Source: Andrena cerasifolii (Eukaryota > Arthropoda > Insecta > Hymenoptera > Andrenidae). Taken from it: a stretch of DNA of 64,000 bases. The notes beneath the pieces were generated by a model. That model ran no database searches, was not told the origin of the DNA, and worked only from the letters and a program-made list of their open reading frames with translations. Below, one piece after another: positions 1 through 9,642 of this stretch. Both the position numbers and the translations under genes were made by a program. Within the stretch, counting starts at the first letter, position 1, and each line of letters starts with the position of its first letter. The stretch lies in NCBI RefSeq assembly GCF_050908995.1, contig NC_135119.1:2046001-2110000 (forward strand), read 5' to 3'.

Positions 1-245
1 CTCACTGTCAGTACTGTAGATCTGTTCGCCTCACACGAGGCCTCGTCTCGGGGCATGCCATGAGGCAAATCTCGTCGTGTAGGGACCTCTTAAGACATCC
101 TTTCGAATCGCATATAACTTGTTTAATAAACTAAAAGTAAATTATATTTTTGCAATCGAAAATTAATAGGAAGAACACTCACAGGTAATAAAGAATATTT
201 ATCACAATCTGCCAATGAGGATGGACTAAAAATGGTAAACCAGGA
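1..245. other. Window-edge sequence without a gene
   Basis: No coding signal is visible. A small imperfect hairpin lies at about 37-73 (GCCTCGT paired with ATGAGGC). The stretch may be the leader of the DIRS-type element that follows, but no terminal repeat could be confirmed because the window starts here. Confidence 0.3.
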
Positions 246-1027
246 AAATTGTAGAATCTAATAACGAAGGAAATGTACCAAAGAGTGTAGACGAAATAAA
301 AGAAGCACCTCTTAATAAAGACTATGCGGAAATTTTTGGAGATGACCCCTTGGCATCTAATGCTTTACAAATAAAAATAAATCAAGCATTCTTAACAGAT
401 GGAACTTCTGGTTCGCAAGCGGAATAAAAAAAGAGAAAGGGAGTTTGTTAGAAAGATATCAAAGTCCTGTTGGCTTAGAATTACCTAAGGTAAACCCGGA
501 TATCCTTTTAAAATTACCGCAGCATTCAAAATCAAGAGGTATCCATATATCTAAGAGACAACAGTTAGCAAGCGCTGCATTCGCAGCAGCTCTTGGTTCG
601 GTCATGGGAACCTTAGTTGTAGACACAGATAATACTCGATAAAATTCAGGTTACGGAAAAATTACATGATACTGGTGAGCTCATCGCTGAAATGAAGCAT
701 AGTCAGACTAAATTAAGAGAAGGCTTGATTGTAATAGGAGTTGATAAAGATACTAAAACTGTGCTCGAAGACACAAAAACAGGGGAGTTTTTATTTGGAA
801 AGAATTTAGCTGAAAAGATCAAAGAAATCGAAGTAATGGATAAAGTAGCTGATTCTATTAAAAAGCAATCCTCTTATAAAACTCAAGGGTCAGTTTCGAC
901 GTCTAGACAGCCTTTAAACTCAAACAGCCTGCTGGGGAAAAGGCCATTTCCCCACCACTCAAGCTCGCATCAAGGATTCCAATACCCATCAGAACAGGCC
1001 AAACGATTGGTTTTCAGGACGAAGTAA
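246..1027 (+). pseudogene. DIRS-type retroelement gag remnant
   Basis: Three consecutive open stretches in different frames read as one broken protein: about 246-437 (acidic, ending in an in-frame TAA), 445-642 (LELPKVNPDILLKLP, then a helix-rich alanine segment), and about 640-1027 (ELIAEMKHSQTKLREG, then a basic serine-rich tail). Two frameshifts separate them. The order matches the capsid-like gag of DIRS/PAT-type elements, and the assignment rests mainly on the tyrosine recombinase remnant downstream in the same orientation. Reverse transcriptase and RNase H, which should lie between, are missing, so the copy is internally deleted. Confidence 0.5.
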
Positions 1028-1732
1028 CCATTCAACAACAGAGCACAGTATCCAAGATACAATAAAGCGAAGGGTCAAATGAGCTTTAAATAAATGTAGG
1101 TTTCACTGCTGGCGGATTAAAATGATTTTTGAACAGCTGGGGAAAGATTACGTCAGATAAGTTTCTTTCAAGTTGTATCGAACGATATAAAATAGCGGTA
1201 ACACAGTTCGACAGCCATCTGGACTTGTAACATTCAATAGCCGTTTCTTATAGGTTTTCGTGCCCTGAAAACGAATCCGCAAACCGTTTGTCGCCATCAT
1301 CCACAGTTTTTGAGAAATTCGATTTTGAAAAAAAAACTGCAAATTTTCAAATTTGAAGATCTTTTGTGTCGAAACGGTAATACTTATTCGGTTGCTCGTT
1401 GCGTCAAATTATTCTATGAACCCTCCCGAATACAACGATATAAGTTATTCTTGCATTATGAACATTTAAATATGTTTAAACAACGAGCAAAGGGAAAAGG
1501 ACACTCGAAATGCACCAATTTTTGCAGATATCTTGCTAAATATTAAAAAAAATAAGGGTCTAGGAGAAAATTTGACTACTCCACGCGATGCAGCAGAAAA
1601 ATTTCTTTCGGAAACCACCAACAGAAGTGGTAAGTCACGTAAAAAAATTTTCATTAAGTCCATTAACAACATTTCTGAAAAAGTTAAAAAATCGCGTATC
1701 ACAGTAGAATACCTCCTTAAGCACTGTTCATA
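1028..1732. other. Internal deletion scar of DIRS copy 1
   Basis: Short open frames exist on both strands here, but none resembles a known domain. In an intact DIRS element this interval would hold reverse transcriptase and RNase H. The sequence is AT-rich and repeatedly stopped. Confidence 0.3.
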
Positions 1733-2186
1733 GACCACAAACACTAGCATGTATTAAAATATCTAACATTAAGTCAACATTAAGAGGAATTGGAATACAA
1801 ATTCCAGATCTCATCAGCATCAGGCCCAGGATCTTATCAACCATTACTAATCTTACCAAAACTTAACGAAGGGCCTAATTTATGTGTTGCATCGGCTATT
1901 TCTGAATATATAAAGGTTACCAAAGTATTAAGAGACCAGACTGATACTTAATTTCTTGCAATAAAAAACCCACATAAGCCTATAAATTCTCAGACCATTA
2001 GCCATTGGATAAAGAATATTCTAACAAAAAGCGGTATAGACACAAAGATATTTTCGGCTCATTGAACGAGACATACTGCTCTATACATTAGCAGCATTAC
2101 TTAGAGGAGTTAATTTAGCTACATTAGAAGAACAGCAAGTTGGTCAAATAACACACAGGTGTTTGCAACTTTTTACAACACATCTA
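1733..2186 (+). pseudogene. DIRS-type tyrosine recombinase, C-terminal part
   Basis: The translation shows the catalytic half of a DIRS tyrosine recombinase: ISASGPGSYQPLLILPKLNE, then NSQTISHWIKNILTKSGID, then the H-x-x-R box as FSAH-stop-TRHT with a TGA at 2063-2065 where serine is expected, then a GVNLATL helix and, after a frameshift, the nucleophile region NNTQVFATFYN near 2145-2175. This enzyme integrates the circular cDNA of DIRS elements. The frame carries several stops and shifts. The mariner that follows interrupts the last codons; joining across it (3983 onward) gives a short end and a TAG stop. Confidence 0.7.
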
Positions 2187-2231
2187 CATGGTCAGGCGAT
2201 TGAAGTGTTACCAACTTCACACCGGTATATC

Positions 2232-2702
2232 TGTAGGGACGCTAGAGTTGCAAGTACGCCGAGCGGCCGGAACGACGGCGGTGACACAGAGCAGGCCATG
2301 GGCGGGGTTGCCGGTTTGTCGGTTTGGGTCGCGGGAAAACAAAAGATCGTTTGACGACGTTCGAAGAGGTTCGACTTGGCAACGAGCGTGAGAGAGAGAG
2401 AGAGAGAGTGGGAGCGAGAGAGTGCGTTGAGGGTGCGAGGAAGGAAAAAGTGGTAGACGGTTGGAGACGGTGATAGACGATTGGAGACGGTGGTAGACGG
2501 TTGCAGACGGTAGTAGACGATTGTAGTCGGTGGTAGACGGTTGTAGACGGTGGTAGACGGTGGTAGACGGTTGTAGACGGTTGTGAGACGATAGACGTTG
2601 TGTGTATGTGTAGAGAGCATTTGGTGGGACTTGTACTGTTTTTACTTATATTAATAAATATTATTCTTTATAATTAAACCTTTGGAAACCTTGTTTCCTA
2701 CA
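2232..2702. mobile_element. Solo LTR inside the mariner leader
   Basis: The 471-bp block begins TGTAGG and ends CCTACA, and is flanked by a 4-bp duplication TATC (2228-2231 and 2703-2706). Removing it restores continuous mariner leader sequence. It holds a GA-rich run, a minisatellite and an AATAAA near 2652. No internal region is present, so this is a recombined solo LTR of an unidentified retrotransposon. Confidence 0.7.
2451..2592. repeat. Minisatellite in solo LTR
   Basis: About ten degenerate units built on GTAGACGGTTG / GTAGACGGTGG, preceded by a (GA)n run near 2388-2408. Long open frames on the minus strand here come only from the repeat. Confidence 0.8.
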
Positions 2703-2821
2703 TATCTGGCAACGCGATATTGCCAACTATGTCAAATTCATACCAATGACAGCTGTTTATATTGTTTACAAGCTACCACAAGCATTTGCGTCTAAGTTTT
2801 ATAGAACAAAAGTTATTCGAA

Positions 2822-3856
2822 ATGGAATTCAAACGTAATAGTGTGATTGTGTTATATTTGAGTGGAAAATCACAACCAGCTATTGTTCGTGAGCTCAGGC
2901 ATCTCAAAGTGAATAAAATGTTTGCGTATCGCACCATAAATCGTTATAATGATACAGGCAGCATTGCCAAACGCTATGGTGGTGGACGAGAAAAAACAGC
3001 AACATCACCTGAAATGGTTCGGAAAGTGAAGGTTCGACTTGAACGAAATCCACGCGGTAGTAGTAATCAAATGGCCAAAGAACTGAAAACATCCCAGCGA
3101 AGCATCCGACGCATATTCCAAAATGAGCTCAAGGTAAAGCCTTAGAAGTTCCAAAAGGCACATGGTCTTACACCAAAGCAAAAAAAAGTTAGACTCGAAA
3201 GAGCAAAGGAGTTGTTACGCTTGCACGAACGTGGCGAATTTCCAAACATTGTGTTCTCTGATGAGAAAAATTTCTCCATTGAGCAGTTCATAAACTCTCA
3301 AAATGATCGTGTTTACTTAACTGAACGCACTTACGAAATTTTGAGCCTACGAACGGCAACCCGAAGTAATTTTCCATCTCAAGTAATGGTATGGGCAGCT
3401 GTGACCGCCGATGGACGCGGTCCAATCGTTTTCATCGAGCGTGGTGCCAAAGTCAATGCGACTTATTATCGGGAAAATGTTTTGGAAGCTGCTTTAAAGC
3501 CGTGGGCACGCAAACATTTCGGTCGTACACCATGGACATGCCAACAAGACTCGGCACCGGCTCGTAAAGCTCGTGTGAACCAAGAATGGTTAAAAAACCA
3601 TGTTCCACACTTCATTTCGTCCACACAATGGCTTTCGAATTCGCCAGATGCAAATCCGATGGACTATTCCATCTGGGCCATTTTGGAGAGCAAGGTGAGG
3701 ACTAAAAAATATGTCAGTATGGATGCGCTGAAGAAAGCCATTGTACGGGAATGGGCCAAAATACCGCAAGATCATATTCGTGCAGCATGCAACTCATTTT
3801 TCAACCGTTTGAAGGCCATAGTCAAGGCAAAAGGTGGCCACATCGAGCTAAAGTGA
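2822..3856 (+). pseudogene. mariner-family transposase (DD37D), one stop
   Basis: This is a near full-length IS630/Tc1/mariner transposase of about 344 codons, which cuts and pastes the element at TA sites. The N-terminal helix-turn-helix region begins MEFKRNSVIVLYLSGKSQPA. The catalytic core shows the first aspartate in VFSDEKNF, the second in QQDSAPA and the third in NPMDYSIW, with 37 residues between the last two, so the triad is DD37D. The only obvious lesion is an in-frame TAG at 3143-3145 after LKVKP, where the reading continues as KFQKAHGLTPKQ in the same frame. The start at 2822 fits the family better than the in-frame ATG 60 bp upstream. Apart from the stop it looks young. Confidence 0.9.
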
Positions 3857-3982
3857 ATGGATTCTAAAATTTTTATTATTTCCACACATTTTTGTAATTT
3901 GAATCAATAAAAAATAATTTCACCCAAAAAAAATATGGGCGTTTGAATAGGTAACAGTTCAATCGCCTAACCCTGTGCACTA

Positions 3983-4587
3983 TCAGATAGCTATAATTTT
4001 GCAAGTGTAATTATATTTTCTTCAAAATAATTAAAGCGACTTATATTCTGCTCTTAGTATACCTTGCTTGTGCTCGCCTTTGCAGGTCTACCGAACCGTG
4101 TGTAGCCGGCTTTAAGGTTTTGGTCTACCGGAATTATTATATTAAATGTTTCTTTGTAAATTTAGTTTATGTTCGCGTAATATTATTAATATTGTTGTTG
4201 TTAACGAAAATCGTCGTAGGATATGCGGCTTGCATATAATGTGCAAGCTTTGAAAATTTTCATAATTACATGTAAATAAACTTTTGACAGAAACATGAAA
4301 TTTCCAGCAAACATTTCACTGGAAAGTGTAGCGGAAATGCATAGCTACTTTTGTGCACGTTGCAGTGGAATTTTCATTCAAGCCGATTGGTATTCTAAAC
4401 ATTCCTACCATGGACTTTCAACGGGTGGGTGTCTTTGAAATTCCTTTTAAACTTCGGTTTTATCGAATCACATTGCTGCGAAAAATAGTAAATCTATCCA
4501 TAAAATGCAACATCGTGTTAGGAATGCAGACAGAAGCCGTATGTAGCTAAAAAGTAACACAAAGAACAAATCAACAACCTTCAGTGA
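3983..4587. other. Non-coding remainder after mariner
   Basis: The first bases restore the end of the DIRS recombinase frame (stop TAG shortly after 3983). The rest is AT-rich with no domain, repeat or RNA gene that I can recognise. It may include the 3' end of DIRS copy 1. Confidence 0.35.
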
Positions 4588-4595
4588 CTCGACAC

Positions 4596-5293
4596 TAGGG
4601 AATACAATCCCGGGATACGGTATTCCTGGATCCCGCGATCCTGGCTGTTTTTTGGATTCTAAAAATCCCGGGATTTGATATAAATAATCCCGAGCGTGAC
4701 GGGATTTTTTAAAAATGTGAATTACTTTATGAACACCTAAAAAATATAAAAATAAACAGAATAAATCAACGTAGTCATTTCATAATAATAAGGACAAGAA
4801 TAACAATAATGATTTATTTAAATAATAATATTAAGTCGTATATAACTAACTAAACTATATTTATTTTTACAATGATATTCTCACTTTACGCTATTTCGAA
4901 ATCGTGAGAGTTGCGAATCGCAACTTGTCTGAGCACGTAAAGTCGAAACATCGTAGATATGTACTTTGGGTGCTTTGCTGTTCCTTTGTTCGCATTTCCA
5001 AAAAATCTTCATAATGGTTTACTGATATTATCTACTTATTGAGACTTTATTATTCTTCATTAATATACTGTTTTTATTGTTAAAAATGATTTTAGCTGAT
5101 GTTTCAGACTAATAATAGAACTTAAGTTTGTTTATTTTAAATAAAGATGTCGAATTTTGATACGTAATAAACCATTTTAATTACTGAAATTTTCTATTAC
5201 CGAATCCCGGGATTAATCCAGGAATCCCGAGGTAGACTTTAAAAAATCCCGCAACCCCGGGATCGTAAATAATGACCGGGATTGTATTCCGTA
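4596..5293. mobile_element. hAT-type MITE (ATCCCGGGAT ends)
   Basis: A 698-bp element with inverted ends TAGGGAATACAATCCCGG and CCGGGATTGTATTCCGTA, flanked by a perfect 8-bp duplication CTCGACAC (4588-4595, 5294-5301), the hallmark of hAT insertion. Palindromic ATCCCGGGAT-like words recur inside both ends. It encodes no transposase. Confidence 0.9.
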
Positions 5294-5337
5294 CTCGACA
5301 CATATCGACATATTTGTAACATTTATCGCCATTAAAT

Positions 5338-5712
5338 GAGGCAGCGCAATAGTGGCGTAATCCACAATTTTGGGTGAATTGACATTTCAGCCTAAACCAC
5401 TTCTTATAGTGCAAAATTTTAATTCTATAATGTCCTGAGCAACCCTACAGAAACATACACAAAGTGGCAGCACAAAAACGTGTTTTTGCACAGAGCATTC
5501 GATTTACGTCGGAAAATACTGGCCTGTGCAGTATTGGTCATTATTTTATATACTAATAATATACACCTTAGCAATTATATTTTGTAACAAATCATACCTA
5601 TGTACCTAAAAGAAGAAATTTTAAGCAAAGTCTTTAAAACGTCAATAAATTCATTTGTCGTTATCTCAAAACAAAAGGTTTTGGGTTACGCCACTATTGC
5701 GCTGATAGCCTC
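5338..5712. mobile_element. Small MITE with GCGCAATAGTGGCGTAA ends
   Basis: Inverted repeats GCGCAATAGTGGCGTAA (5344-5360) and TTACGCCACTATTGCGC (5686-5702) close an AT-rich interior of about 330 bp, with GAGGC/GCCTC at the outer edges. No clear target duplication was found. No coding capacity. Confidence 0.55.
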
Positions 5713-6208
5713 AAACATACTTACGGATACTATTAACCCCACCTTACCTGGTAAAACGGAATAGATGTCAAATGTAATTTTACTCGCAAACCACGACCAA
5801 ATTTTGTAGATAATGTAACGTACGGGGAATATTTTTCTGTTTCTCTCTCAAATCATTTTCGAGCTCGTATCTGGGAAAGGAAGACGCCTTAGAACCCCTT
5901 CCGTTATGTTTCAAATAATGTGGGGAGCATGATCTCCACCAGCTGGATAGCAACTAGGAATAGGAGCATGACGCGAGTACTCCTAAGGGTCTCCTTATAT
6001 GGAGATTTTTAGTGAATCCGCACTCATTTGGGAGCTATATTGTAAGAGTTGCGGCATTTAGGGAACGATCTATGGTGCCAGGCACATAGGTGGTGCCCCC
6101 GATAGTGTTGTTTGGTGGATATGCAGCGAACAGATTATACATAGACCTCGGAGAGTCGGCGTTGGCAACGGTGGTTGAGGAGGCTGCCCAGCGCGCAACG
6201 AATCCTAA

Positions 6209-6525
6209 AGGTGCGTCTCCACCAGCGTTCGCGAACTTTTCACGAAACCAGCGGCCGTAGCCGTGATGGAAAACACCGGTTCTCGTTAGATCACCGAAGT
6301 TAAGCATCATGGGGCGGTGTACTGGGGAAAGATGGGAGACCACCTTTCTCCCGGTGCGCTGCTGCTGCTGGGACCCGAAGGAGAGAGGAGGGATAAAAAA
6401 TGGGACTATAGTTCGTCGGGCAATATAAGCAAAAATAAGCTTGAAACGCCATCCTGCTTAAAACACAGGAAATTCAATTCCAATACTGTTCGTGAACAGT
6501 TCGGGAACGCTGGTGGAGACGCACC
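6209..6525. mobile_element. TTAA MITE (GGTGCGTCTCCACCAGCGTT) carrying a retroposon
   Basis: The ends match the 109-bp MITE at 16145-16253: GGTGCGTCTCCACCAGCGTT on the left and CGCTGGTGGAGACGCACC on the right, with TTAA at 6526-6529 and a changed CTAA on the left. The interior, about 6250-6465, is an insertion starting with 5S rRNA-like sequence. Confidence 0.7.
6251..6367 (+). ncRNA. 5S rRNA-derived sequence (SINE3-like head or pseudogene)
   Basis: About 117 bp align with the insect 5S rRNA order: CACCGGTTCTCG, then GATCACCGAAGTTAAGC (covers box A), then GATGGGAGACC (box C), and a closing CGGTGCGCTGCTG. Terminal helix residues are altered, so a functional rRNA is unlikely. Non-5S sequence continues to about 6465, as in SINE3 retroposons, but the tail was not matched to a second copy. 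It could also be a plain retroposed 5S fragment. Confidence 0.7.
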
Positions 6526-7629
6526 TTAAGATCGCAGATTCGAGTCTCAGCGTCCGAGGCTCTCTTTTTCCGGCTCCTACAATATAAACCCTGTAACTTC
6601 AACCCTTGCAGGTTCAGAACTATTGTTAAGTCGTACATTAACCAGATCCCTTTGGTCGGGACATTTATTTTAGACAATGTTCGTTCCCATCCGCAACTCC
6701 AAGAGGGGTGTTAGTTACCATAAATTGTAATAGACCATGAGAAGGCCTTGACTCGCGCTATCGTCCTCGGAGCGCCGAGTCTGACACATCCCAGACCGTG
6801 AAGATTGGGCCCTTGAAGGAAACCATGATTTCGACCGTTCAACGGTTCTCACCAGCTGTGGGCAGCCGGTGACGTTAGGAACCGAGGGTTTTTCCCAGGC
6901 AGTGCCGAGTCGACGTCAGCAACCGGAGGAGGCCAACGCCCACACATCCCACCCCAGGAAGGCACGCTAAGAGTAATGGAAGGGTGTCACCAAGTCACGA
7001 AGCGCTAATTGGGCAAGGCCCATTTTTTCCCGGCCAAGAAGGAGGGCTGAGTGACTTGGAGGAAACTGGGGGACGGGCAGATCGTCAGAACTAGGAAAAC
7101 CTCGAACATAGACAGACTCCTTTTCGTGCGAACCAGGATATTCGGATCGACTCACGTTATTAACCTTGTTTTAAGTTAAGTTGTTAAAATAAACATTTGG
7201 AAAATAATCAAGCGTTGTCTCTAGTAAGGGTGGTCCTTCGTAGTCGGCAACTCAGTTGTAAAGTTAACAAACCCTGAACGAGTTTATCTCATCCTTGGGG
7301 ATTTAACAACTATACAGATACGTGTAGTCACGTTGTATCAAATTCAGTAAGCGTTAATCGCATCCAGTGAGATCGGGGTCAAGTTCCCCTTCCAAAACTA
7401 CAGTTAACCCTACAGAATCCGCGAGTTCAGTTAAATTTCTATTTGACCATTTCCTCTAACTACTCTTAGACCTCGCATCGCCACTGCGTCACCAATAATT
7501 GGTAATTTAATCTTTTAATTATTTATCGCGATACTAAACACTTCTACTTAAAAGACTAACTTTTCAATATACAGAATAATTATTTTTCTTAAATAATTAT
7601 TCATGCATAACTAAGCATTCCCGCGGCTC

Positions 7630-7851
7630 CCTGATTTCACATTAGGTTCATTCGCACTTTTCACCTACACAGGAAAACTTGTCCAACCTAGTGGCACCGC
7701 GATTTCGCATCGGGTTCGCCCACAAACTTCACCTTTCTGCGGCTCCATGATTTCGCATCAGGTTCGTCCGTATTCAACAGCTCCCTGATTCCGCATCAGG
7801 TTCATCTGTGATTTTAACACCCCCCTAACAACTTCCTGGTTCCAGACCAGG
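7630..7851 (+). repeat. Hairpin array, copy A (5 units)
   Basis: Hairpins sit at 7630, 7698, 7746, 7784 and 7835, for example CCTGATTCCGCATCAGG and CCTGGTTCCAGACCAGG. Some have a mismatch (7698, 7746) or a G-T pair (7630). Flanks keep GGCTC upstream and GGTTCGTCCG downstream. Confidence 0.75.
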
Positions 7852-7870
7852 ATCGTTTGTGAATATTTCA

Positions 7871-8162
7871 ACCACCTGAAAGCTCCCATGACTATAAGCC
7901 GAGTTTGTCAGCAAATTTCATCCTAAGGCCGTGTTCAGATATATTGGCTCCATATCAATAATACACAGTACGATATTACACATGCAACTTACCACATGCG
8001 CACACCAAAATAGGACACAGAATATAGTGCACATACAATTTAGAACACATGCAGTGTAACGCACATTTTTTTAGTGCACATTAGGATAGTACAGTAAGGT
8101 TTCACACACAAGATAGTGCACATACAATTTAGAACATATGCAGTTTAACGCAATTTTTTTTA
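7871..8162. repeat. Two-copy direct repeat, ATAGTGCACATACAATTTAG
   Basis: ATAGTGCACATACAATTTAG occurs at 8034 and 8113, a period of 79 bp, followed in both units by GCAGT(G/T)TAACGCA and TTTTTTTAGTGCACAT. No gene is seen from 7871 to 8162. Confidence 0.6.
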
Positions 8163-8690
8163 GTGCACATCAAGATAGCGCACGGCCTGATTGCCCATGA
8201 ACTGAAAGAAAAAAGTGGACTGACTGAGGCAACGGGTCTAGATCATGCAAGCTTAACTGGGAATGACAACGTTGAGAAAAAAACTTTTACGTCGATCATA
8301 TCACATGAGGAAGCAAAGGATAAGACTAATAACATAATAGAAAAAGAAAAATCTCCTTTCATGAATGATTTAGTTTTTCCAAATCCCATCAATAAATCAA
8401 ATAAAAGACACTATACTTCTGCTCAAAATATACCAGCTACAATATCTTTCGAAGCATATCGCACTGTTTGTAAGAAAAAGAAGAACAGAGACAAGAAAAA
8501 GAGCTATGAAGAACTGAAAGAAAAAAAATGTGTTGGTAATAAAGTAGCAAAAATGAGCAAAAATGTAAGGATACTAACTAAAACGGTTACAACAGATGCT
8601 GAACGCAAGCAAAACTGTAGAATGTGCAATAACGAATTGTACGTATAGTGATACCAAAGATGAAAAAATTGTGGGATTGTGGGCTGTGTT
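8163..8690 (+). pseudogene. pogo-like transposase C-terminal fragment
   Basis: An open frame to 8648 encodes a lysine-rich segment (VCKKKKNRDKKKSYEELKEK) ending in CRMCNNELYV. After a stop or shift the next codons read SDTKDEKIVG. This resembles the linker and first half of the C-terminal zinc-finger-like tail of some insect pogo transposases. The cut end abuts the minisatellite element at 8693. Assignment rests on this pattern and on neighbouring pogo pieces. There is no catalytic domain here. Confidence 0.45.
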
Positions 8691-8692
8691 AA

Positions 8693-9054
8693 GGTGGAAT
8701 CAGACGGCGCGTGAATCGGGGAGCTTGCTCGGCTCGTCCAGGCTCGGCGAGACGGTTTGGCGAGCGCAAGTCGACGAGTCATGAGTGTTCTCATGGCGCG
8801 TAAATCGGGGAGCTTGCTCGGCTCGCCCAGGTTCGGCGAGTCGGCTTGGCGAGCATGCTCGGCTGGCCCAGGTTCGGATCGTCGGCGGGCCATGAGTGTT
8901 CTCACGGCGCGTGAATCGGGGAGCTTGCTCGGCTCGCCCAGGTTTGACGAGCGGCCTGGCGAGCGCGAGTCGGCGAGCCATGAGCGTTCTCAGGGCGCGT
9001 GAATCGGCGATTCGCGCGCAAAGATCGCCGATTCACGCGCCGTCTGATTCCACC
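8693..9054. mobile_element. MITE with GC-rich minisatellite interior
   Basis: Perfect inverted ends GGTGGAATCAGACGGCGCGT and ACGCGCCGTCTGATTCCACC enclose degenerate units built on GAATCGGGGAGCTTGCTCGG and CGAGCCATGAGTGTTCTC. TTAA on the left and TTTA on the right could be a worn target duplication. Overlapping open frames on both strands are repeat by-products. Its GC content is far above the surroundings. Confidence 0.75.
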
Positions 9055-9642
9055 TTTAGATACCTACTTCGCGACTTTCCCTTTTCTTACGCATCTGATC
9101 ATCATCGCCCTCTAAGACCCTTAGTCCCTTTCGAGCGAACGTGACTTAACCGAAAACTGGCGGATTAGGTCGTGAGTCCCAAGGCCCCCTTCCAAAGCGA
9201 AAGCTAACGTCTCAGTCACAACCGAACTTTCTAGAAAACACCTCTTCCTCCCTTACTTAATGACCAATGCTAGCTCTATTTCCTACACCCGCGCAATAGA
9301 AGCTACCAATAGGATTCTCTGATTTGTCCACGTCCCTTTCCTCCGTACGTCTTTAGCTTCAGATGTCTCTGCTACATTGCACCAGCAAGTAGTTCAAACT
9401 TGCTTGTAATAAAGGACATTTTTATACAAGTGTTTGCATTTGCATTCCCCCGGGTACACGACAGCTGCGACAAATTTCCCATATGGTAACATTTAAAATA
9501 CACCAAATTCGTAAGTAACGATTATGATGAAATCTATGATAAACCAATTAATGTTTTCTTATGTTCCTAATGATACCTACTCACAACCAGTAAACTATTT
9601 AATATATCTTGCAAATGTCACAAAAGAATCTTTAAAAAAAGT
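9055..9642. other. No recognisable gene
   Basis: Nothing beyond short random frames. The last part (about 9480-9640) is AT-rich and may be the degraded 5' end of the pogo element that follows. Confidence 0.4.

Larger units (their letters stand above)
2187..3980 (+). mobile_element. mariner-type (DD37D) element inserted in DIRS
   Basis: The inner terminal repeats match: CAGGCGATTGAAGTGTTACC at 2193-2212 and the inverted GGTAACAGTTCAATCGCCTA at 3950-3969. A TA lies just outside each end (2185-2186 and 3981-3982), the usual Tc1/mariner target. The element contains a transposase pseudogene and a solo LTR in its 5' leader. Confidence 0.8.
5814..7870 (+). mobile_element. LTR copy A (TGTNACGTA family), degraded
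   Basis: The start TGTAACGTACGG and the next ~230 bp (CAGCTGGAT box, CTTATATGGAGAT) match copies B and C elsewhere in the window. About 7360-7560 matches the middle of those copies (AATCCGCGAGTTCAG), and the right part carries five units of the hairpin array. A MITE and unrelated sequence interrupt it between about 6045 and 7355. The right end was not found. Confidence 0.6.

Noticed and set aside
2192..2620. 142-codon minus-strand frame
   Set aside because: Low-complexity peptide from the LTR minisatellite.
6251..6367. Functional 5S rRNA gene
   Set aside because: Terminal helix changes, and it sits as an insertion in a MITE as a single copy without a 5S cluster.
8504..9144. Overlapping frames on both strands around 8.5-9.1 kb as genes
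   Set aside because: They are open because of the GC-rich tandem repeat; their peptides repeat the unit.
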